Assembly: GCA_036872755.1 (NCBI GenBank)
Contig: JAVHNS010000005.1
Span: 806,001-870,000 of the forward strand
Source: Orbilia blumenaviensis
Taxonomy: Eukaryota; Ascomycota; Orbiliomycetes; Orbiliales; Orbiliaceae
DNA: 64,000 bases
Direction of reading: 5' to 3'
Position 1 is the stretch's first letter, and the number at the start of each line of letters is the position of its first letter. Shown piece by piece: positions 56,781-64,000 of the stretch. The translations under genes were made by a program, and so were the position numbers. A model generated the notes under the pieces. It was not told the origin of the DNA, ran no database searches, and saw only the letters and a program-made list of their open reading frames with translations.

Positions 56781-58140
56781 TTATAACCAATTGACACAAA
56801 CGGGTCGGTCCGAAACATGAAAGCTGAGGTTGTGATTTTCAGCATCGAGAAACTCTCCTGTAGCTGTGTCAACCTTGTAGATAACCACAGTGTCCGTCTC
56901 CTGCAATGCGATAGCGACGAATTTCCCAGACTCGTCAAAAGAAAAGTGCCGTGGCGTAATACCGCCAGCTTGTAAGAGCTTAACAAATGTAACAAGCCCC
57001 GTTTTAGGATCTATTTTGTAAAGAGCAATCGAGTCGGAGCACCCAAACTTTTTATCTTTGAAAGAGTAGTCATTACGATTAGAAACGTAAAGAAAACGTT
57101 TATCTTTCTACAGTGGATATTAGCGAGATTGAGCGTTTTTTTAAGCGAGGTAACAAGCAATCGAATCATACCGAAATGACGATTTCACCAGCGGTTGGTG
57201 AAGGAACAGAGACCAACTTTTCCGTCGAGCTTGGGAGCAGTGTGTTGAGCTCTTGGACTTGATTGAACACGAAAGTCCCATTTTCAAGCTGACGGGTTTG
57301 GAAAACAGTGAGCGTGTTTCGTAGCTCGTTCACAACATATACTATAGCCCTGTTGCGCTCATTGGGCTCGTCTGGTTTGTCAAGAACAAGGAATGCTGCA
57401 TGTCGTGGACCGGAGCCAGAAGTCACTGGAATTGTTTGCAATTCGGACAAGTTTGTCCCATTAATATTATAAAGGCGTAGGAGGTCAGCTCCGAGGTCCG
57501 GTGCTATAGCATAATGTCCGGTCGGGTCGACGATAACTTGGTGTGGATGTGATGAGTCCTGCCTTTCCTTGTTTGGGCCGGGGTTCCCAAGAGAATACGT
57601 GAAGGTGTCGCGTGCCTGCGAGATGTCGCCAGCGTCGTTTATTTCGAATGACTGAACAGAATGCCCCGTGCTATTAAAATTGTAAGCATTATTCCGGTGT
57701 TTGTATCAGTAGCTGAGACCCCAAACTAACTATGCCGCGACGAGGGCAAGCTTTTCGTGAAAAGCGATGCTAACTGTTCCATTGATACCCTCTGACTGTC
57801 CTAGCTTCTTCAATTTGCCGCTCGCCCTGTCGAGTTGAAGAGATACAAGGCCCCCAGGATTTCCTTCATTGGTCGAGTAGATGATTTTCCGTGTTGGGTG
57901 GATAGACTGCCACGACGGTTGGAAGTTTGCCTGGTGATATGTTGAAACATTCGAAATAGTATTGTGGAACGGGTTGTACTTCAAAATGGATATATCCCCA
58001 TTGTAGGAACCGATGGATAGTAAATAATCCTTATTTTCAAGATATGGGTATCCCTTTGATTCGTTGACAAGATCTGACCGGGGTCGAACAAGGGTTAGTG
58101 ACCGAATGGCGATGCTTCGAATAAACTCAACGCCCAACAT
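56781..58140 (-). CDS. lactonase-fold seven-bladed beta-propeller protein
   Basis: Three exons on the minus strand: 58140-57731, 57670-57172, 57107-56781; 411 residues, phases consistent. It belongs to the lactonase/6-phosphogluconolactonase-like propeller family (Pgl/CMLE type). Blade motifs include NDISILKYNP-like SYNGDISILKYNP, QPSWQSIHPTRKIIYSTNEG, HPHQVIVDPTGHYAIAPDLGADLL, GPRHAAF, KDKRFLYVSNRNDYS, and GGITPRHFSFDESGKFVAIALQE. Relatives hydrolyse 6-phosphogluconolactone or act on carboxymuconate; this one has no strong evidence for either. The N-terminus (MLGVEFIRSIAIRSLTL) is not a typical signal peptide, although many fungal relatives are secreted, so an upstream exon is possible. The second splice joins ALVAA to YTGHSVQSFEI, completing a blade. 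Confidence 0.88.
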
Positions 58141-58685
58141 GTTGAAGACGCATATGATGTCGCCGTTCGCGTGTATCTACAGGATTTGTCTGTCGAGATA
58201 AACACTGTCGGTGAGGTCGACCAGTCCATCTAATTTCTCCTGCGCAAGAGTTTCCTTCCCACATTCCCGTGGATGGTTGGTGGTATGCATTCAAAGCCCC
58301 TCAGTGTTCGTTCCTGAGGTTCATACTGTCAGACAAATAGGCTGATATAACCGCCCCAACAGGGCAACGCAATTTTCGGTTCCAACGCCCCGACTCTGAC
58401 ATTCCAAGAACCAGGCTAACCCGCAAGTCGTTGAGTTCGGATGGAATGAAAAGGTACACCCCGAAATTACTCAAAGGAGGAACTGCATACCGAATTGATT
58501 CCTCAAAGCATTTGGGTGGTTGAAAATGTTGATATGGACGCGGATTTATGTGATCGGGGCCCACCGCACAGCAGTCTTATTACCTCACTATTAGTGTGTA
58601 AAACTGCAGCTTTTGGATTTGGCGAGCTCCATGGAAGAAATATGTTTATAAATTATCAATCCTTTTTTAACTAAATGCCTTATTA
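58141..58685. other. intergenic space
   Basis: About 545 bp between tandem minus-strand genes. A minus frame at 58301-58564 has no recognisable content. Confidence 0.45.
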
Positions 58686-60514
58686 TCAGAAAGCGGTATG
58701 TCCGCTTACTCTGAGTTTTGCGGCCAAAGGAACTGGAACCTCTGGCCGTGTTACCAAAGTTGATTGCGTTTGAGCGGATCCGCTTCCTGAGCTGTCCGTT
58801 CGTGTTTTGGAGTCCGATTTCGAACACTTTGTAGCTTCTGTTTCTCTAGTCTCAGCTAGGTGTAAACCGTTGGTCCGCCGTTTATCTTCCTCAGGAGCAA
58901 GTTGGTATGGCAAATTCCCAGATTGGCCACTGAGGTCCTGCAGGCCTGTACGGCTCGTTGTACTCCACCCAGCGACACCGAGGGTCTGAAAGATTTTTCG
59001 CAGAACTGGTTTCAACGCTATTTCAATCAAAACCGTCAGTTTCTATGTGGTATAAACGAACTTAATCAAATTAGCTTATCAATTACCAGGAACAGACGCC
59101 CCGATTATTCCCAAAGCACACTCTGAAAATGACCATGTATTTATCATAGTGGCATATTTGTAGAAGTATTCTTGGGTCTGATATGCCTCGACGAGGATTA
59201 CAAGGCGCCCAATACTATCGAATTTGTCAGAATATGTTTATCTCAGTCCTCAGTAAGCCAGATCCTAGCCAAATGCAAAATTACAAATCAATTCATTCCT
59301 TACCATGCGATAGTCGCCAATAATCCAAGCATTAAAACTCCAAGCAGGCTAACTCGGTACAATATAGGGCCCCTAATTTTCATGACCAGTGGGATTGGGA
59401 GTATAGCAATCACGATATCCGCGATGATATGAAGAACACTTGTTACTAGATGACAAAATGTTGTCTCAGCGGCGTTTCTGGTTCGTGAGTGTATGCGCTG
59501 CGCAAGCAGCACTTTTTATAACGTGTTCAAAGGACATCAAGACCAATAATACTTACTGAGGAAAAATATAATCCGGTTAACGCACCCCGCCTCAGTCGCA
59601 TCCCCGGTAACAGACCAGATGTTTGAAAGAGGTATACAGCGACAGATTGACACCAGTACACATGGAATAAACATCAGTGTGATCAGAATGATGGTAAGCC
59701 ATGTTAACCCGCGAAGACGCCCACCGCTACTTAGATACCGGAGCTTATTCTCTCGCTTGCCTGTTATGAGGTTCTTGGTTAGTAAGTTAAGTTTATATTG
59801 ACTAGGCGGCGGGCTGAGTTGGCTATTCCCAACACTTTAAACACTTACATAGTCGAAGGTATAAGCAAAGAATAGAAATCTTCGTTAGGTATACGCAAGT
59901 ATAATAGATAATTACCAATACATAATCGTATTTTAGCTATCAAACCCTCCGTTTTGCATATGTTAGTAAAGTTGTTGAATAGGAGCACCGGAGCACTGAG
60001 GGAGCTTTATACCTTCAGCGTTATTGTGTCTGGGTCCCATATACCCTGTTCTAGATGGTCTGAGAGAGTATACGCAACAGGAACCGATGCAATCTGGGTT
60101 CCGGCGAACCCCATGAGAAATATCTAATTCCAGTTGCTTTAATTAGACCGCCGTATGATATGAGAGATGGATGTCCTGTCGACGTCGCCTGCGAGTGTTC
60201 CGCGTTTTCATACCCATGCGGCAAGAAGCAGCCAGTCGTCGATCTCAACTTTCCCGGTATAGAACCTTCTCATGTATAGTCTACCAAAAGCCACGGCAGC
60301 TTATGTAAATGTACAATTGACAGTTAGACTCAACCCTCCAGTAAATTAACATGGTGTGCATGTGGCCAGGACGAGCCACTAAAACCACAGACTTACTAGT
60401 AACTATCGTGAGTGCTATGGTAAGGCCGAGCTGTAGTCGTATTTCTGACTTAATAATCGGTGGGAAACCCTCTCCCACCGGGCTGCTGGTTGGATCCAGG
60501 GCGGGATCAGCCAT
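58686..60514 (-). CDS. SAT4-type rhodopsin-domain integral membrane protein
   Basis: Eight exons on the minus strand: 60514-60397, 60299-60214, 60123-60013, 59936-59849, 59760-59557, 59445-59304, 59214-59087, 59017-58686; 402 residues, every junction in frame. The seven-helix fungal rhodopsin-domain (SAT4/DUF3433-like, sometimes called Pth11-related) fold shows the expected features: EIDDWLLLAAW after helix 1, LKYDYVLVIIYYTCVYLTKI, LYLRLCKRENKLRY, SVTGDATEAGCVNR, ITSVLHIIADIVIAILPIPL and GIIGASVPALKPVLRK. The tail of about 100 residues is polar and Ser/Thr-rich. Relatives are plasma-membrane proteins, sometimes proposed as receptors. Two introns end in acceptors I had to choose among candidates (59446, 59215); I took those that restore the motifs. 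Confidence 0.87.
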
Positions 60515-62169
60515 ATCTCAATGCCACTATAAAATCTTCTCACCCTCCAGTCCATTAAAGTGATATTTGTGTTGTTTATGTCATATTTTGACCGCACCAA
60601 GATCGTGCCCAGCGGCGTCTTTGATATGGTAAAATAGAAACGTTTGTATTTTACAGCTTTCGAGTAGTTACCGAATTAATATTAACGACGTAATAGTATC
60701 AGGGCAGAAAAGGTTTTTGCAAAACAGTCTTCGCTCTGTTGTTTCCAGCCTAGCTTTTATAAAAGCCAAGACCTTACATACTTCGAGGGGACAACCACAG
60801 CTTTCAAGTGTTCGATTCGCTTCAGATCAAAGCTCGCCGGATTTGGATCTGTGGCAACATTTGGCTGCAGCCGGTAGGTGAGAGTATATTCAAAATCCGC
60901 AACCGTTTATCGATTTATCAAGGTCGATCACCAACGTTGAGATTGCATTCTATGGTCCTAGCACATAAAACTAGCCTTGAGCAAAAACTTCGGCAAAACA
61001 GACAAGTCATTGGACAGTCCATCGTAGCTTGGACTGGTCTGAGCGGTAGTTCCTGGCGTCTGTGTCGGGAGCCGGAAGCCTCTAGTTTATATTCGTGTTT
61101 CAAGTATGCGAGGTTGATACCGGCAGACAGTTCACAGGTTGATTTCGCTAATCTATAATTCTTCCTGCTATGGGTGATTATATTAAAGTTTCAAATCACA
61201 TTCCTTGGGCAGTGCATGACGTCTGTACGCCTCTGGCCGAAATACTCTAATATTTGAAGTGGATACGAGGATGGAGGATGACCAGGAACGTACACGTACG
61301 TATGCATCTATTCGTGATGGGCACCTGCCTAAGTAGGTATATATGTTACTGGGTAAGTCCCGCTACACCCCCTTCCGGAGATAAGCCTTTTCTTGGAATA
61401 TCCGAGACATATTCCACAGGAGAGACCTGGTCTGAACCAATTACCTGTAGGGCTAATTCACTTTAATGAATCCGTGAGTCCAGCATTGGATGACTAAGTA
61501 CCCTTCCCAGTCGTGGACTGGCGTTTCGTACCTGTAACTAGCGCCCGCAACCGCAATTCATTAGTGGAAATACTGGACTCAGGTGCTGTAGGGCAACGAG
61601 TGCGCCTTTGTTGTATTTTCAGTTCAAGATACTTCTTCTTGGCAAGTTTTTGCACATTGTGATAGAGGCGTTGGTCTGAACGGAGCAGCTTTCGAAGTCT
61701 GCCTCATGCCTTTTTATTACGATTTTCTTAGGACTAGTATAATATTTTCGATACATAAAGTTTATAGGGTCGACTTGTCGGTTCTTACGTTTCCTGGGCT
61801 ACCGACACAGCCTGACCCAAAGATCGCTCCCTGATCATGAACTATATCAATAGAGAATATATTGACAGTAGTTAAGTGTAACCCCGTATTCACTCAACTA
61901 ATTAAGTCAATAAATGCTCGAGTATTTCAATTAATATTAATATAAGTTTCTAAATGGACAACAATGACTGACAAAATAATATCTCCAACTATTCCTCAAT
62001 GTTGCTACCTCCAAGCGTTAGTTATTCCGGCGAATTCTGATCGTATGTCGGCAATATATCACTAGATTTGTGGGAGAATATAATCCTTCCTACCACTGGA
62101 AGGACTGTTGTTAACTTAGACTACGCTTAATTCCAATAAGTCGAGTCGCAAGTCAGGGTCTAACCAGCT
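60515..62169. other. gene-free region
   Basis: About 1.65 kb between divergent genes. No supportable coding region; the left part is the promoter of the rhodopsin-domain gene and the right part the promoter of the Cys-pair gene. Confidence 0.5.
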
Positions 62170-64000
62170 ATGTCTTCAATCAAATTGCCGTCGTCTTTCA
62201 AGGAGACACTGGACCTAAATTACGCCGGAAGGTCCCGTAAAATGCGAATGGGGCCAATTGTCGCCGCTCAAATTGAACATTCATTTGCCCGTTTGCTATG
62301 GGACAAAGAAATACCTGGATATGACATCGAAACCAAAACCCGATATATGACACGCAGTTCGTTGGCATTTTGCGTGACCTTCATTGTGCTCCGGAAACTT
62401 CCAAAAGCCGAAGGATCTACGAAAAGAGGCCCCCCTAAGATAGTTCCAATCTTCCTTTTATCCCAAGGGGAATTTACGGTTCCTATTTCTCCGCAAGCGC
62501 TTAGAAACTGCTTCCCAATCTTCAAAAACTCGGCCGCTATAACATTTGATCCCTACCAGCCGGAATCTGCTCAAGTAGCATGGCACTCGCGAATGGGTCT
62601 TGGAAGATTGCAGAATCAGAGGGGGGCACTTTGCTCCACGTATCAGGAACTGGCTGATAGAATTAAAATTGACTGGGGCAGCTGCGCAACCCCAACATTA
62701 GCCGACACAAAGGACTGGGTAAAGAGCTCTACAAAAAGTATTACAGATATTTCAGGTGAACTTCAACAATGGGCACGAGTATGCCAGGACTACAAAGATA
62801 CTGGCAATTTCGATCTATGTATACCCCCAACGAATTACTATCTCTCGAATTGTATACTGATGAAGTATAGTCCGACTATCCATCCCGCTTCCCGCTGTAT
62901 CTAGAATTACCAAGGAAGAGATAGAGATACTGCCTCGAACATTCTTAAATGCGACCGGACCATTGCAGCCGCCCATGTTGTGGAAAGAAAAGTACTCCTT
63001 CTTGCTTATCTTCGACGATACATACATGCATAATCGCCACAGTATCGTCTTTTCCGACACTGAATACCATTCACTTCTCAAAGGGGAAGCCCCAACTATT
63101 ACTTTGGATGAGCCCGGCTATCAAAATTTAGTGTAAGCTGTTGATACATATAGCCCCGCTTTTAAAGCGGCCTGTAAGACCTTTCAAAGCTAAATATATT
63201 CCGACAAAATACAGAAACGATATCCTACGACGAGACCCGGTAATGAAAGAAAAAGATGGCGCCGTTTGGGATCATAAGCCCCGAGCTTTAGATCAAGTTT
63301 ATCACCAAAATCCAATTGTGAAATTTTCCAAATATCGTTGTTTCACGTGTAGCTGGGAGTATCCATACTGTTTAATGGCCCCCTTTGTTGAAACCAAGTC
63401 GTCCCGTTCACAGCCTCAAGGTACAATTTGCGCGTCCTGTCTGTGAGTACAACGTTTACACTAGTGTTTTATGTTCTCTACTGTTTAGTACTGAGAATAC
63501 TAATCCAATACTAGGATTGGAATATTGAAGAAATGGCCATTTCCTGAGGGTATTCCTGGAGCCATGGCTCTGCCCAGATTGAAGGACCTGGAAGATGCCC
63601 CCGATCCAAAAAAGGGCATAGGCAGTATATCCTTTGAGGCGTTTTTTCTGAGATATTCTGCGTGGCTTGTGAATGATGATGGGGTCCACAGGCATACTTC
63701 GAGTGCATATCGCGAGTTCGAGTTTATCATCGCTTTAATGATGTGGGAACTATCTCGGGTGGTTGCTGTAGGATGTATCCTTAATGCGCTGGGGTGCCAA
63801 TGGTGTGGGGCGCCATTGACCATAACAAATAGCCATCTAGACTATGAGCCCGGCAAAGAGCCATCTATGTCTCATGTACGATGGCTCAGGGTCTGCCGGC
63901 TATGCAAATTTGGTCTTATAGCAGCGAGCGATAGGCTTGACTCTCTCACGGGGTTGGACGCATATGGTATTCGATGGAAACTGACCATGGATGTACCGAC
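62170..64000 (+). CDS. unknown protein with HNH-like Cys pairs, truncated by window edge
   Basis: Exons 62170-62864, 62905-63132, 63215-63442, 63515 onwards; the frame is open to the right edge at 64000, so the end is missing. At least 545 residues are visible. The N-terminus (MSSIKLPSSFKETLDL) has no signal. Exon 2 begins ITKEEIEILPRTFLNATGP. Exon 3 has CFTCSWEYPYC and TICASC. Exon 4 has a hydrophobic helix and CQWCGAPLTITNSHLDYE followed by RVCRLCK, a CxxC...H/D...CxxC arrangement reminiscent of HNH/His-Me finger zinc sites, though the catalytic His-Asn-His pattern is not clear. No named family was recognised. The 40-bp first intron and the 82-bp second intron were chosen to keep the frame and are less certain than the donors of exons 3 and 4 (GTGAGT). 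It may be a lineage-specific nucleic-acid-binding protein. Confidence 0.65.

Noticed and set aside
1..64000. CRISPR arrays, prokaryotic operons and intact transposons
   Set aside because: The genes are spliced and eukaryotic. I saw no regularly spaced repeats, and no transposase or reverse transcriptase motifs.

Overview
The window looks like nuclear chromosomal DNA of a filamentous ascomycete (Pezizomycotina). Genes are split by short GT-AG introns (38 to 167 bp in my models), many with a CTAAC or CTRAY branch point. The gene families are typical of such fungi: Zn(II)2Cys6 regulator, LaeA-like methyltransferase, RTA1, SAT4-type rhodopsin-domain protein, DUF6594, CBM1-GH5 cellulase. A Leotiomycete is my best guess from the mix of families, but the sequence alone cannot prove it. 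I support 25 protein-coding genes, one cut by the right edge. I see no rRNA, tRNA, CRISPR array, intact transposon or secondary-metabolite backbone gene (PKS, NRPS, terpene synthase). All exon coordinates were spliced by eye, checking reading-frame phase at every junction.

Layout. 0.8-2 kb: DUF7730-like protein (-). 6.5-14.7 kb: three secretory-pathway genes on the + strand, namely a single-pass membrane protein with a Thr/Val stalk, a 794-residue secreted protein with 14 Lys-Arg (Kex2-type) sites, and a tiny secreted peptide precursor with two W-K-R endings. 15.7-24.4 kb: catalase-like haem peroxidase (+), then RTA1 protein, cytochrome P450 and CPA2-type cation/proton antiporter (all -). 24.6-32.4 kb: GH18 hydrolase (-), divergent from a mitochondrial CitE/CLYBL-like lyase (+), then a GH5 beta-glucanase and a Zn2Cys6 regulator (+). 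33-40 kb: DUF6594 membrane protein (+), LaeA-like methyltransferase (-), O-methyltransferase (-). 42.5-48 kb: Ser/Thr-rich GPI-type wall protein (+), glycine-rich small protein (+), secreted CBM1-GH5 endoglucanase (-). 51-60.5 kb: PNGase A-type amidase (-), small polytopic membrane protein (-), two small Cys-containing proteins (+), lactonase-fold beta-propeller (-), rhodopsin-domain membrane protein (-). 62-64 kb: Cys-pair-containing unknown protein (+), running off the edge.

How they fit together. The GH5 endoglucanase, GH5 beta-glucanase, GH18 hydrolase and PNGase A form a polysaccharide and N-glycan degrading theme, but they are scattered, not one co-linear cluster. The P450, two methyltransferases and zinc-cluster factor resemble parts of a secondary-metabolite cluster, but no backbone gene is present and they are interspersed with housekeeping-like genes. 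The most interesting locus is 10.2-14.7 kb, where two unrelated-looking secreted precursors with Kex2-type sites lie side by side.
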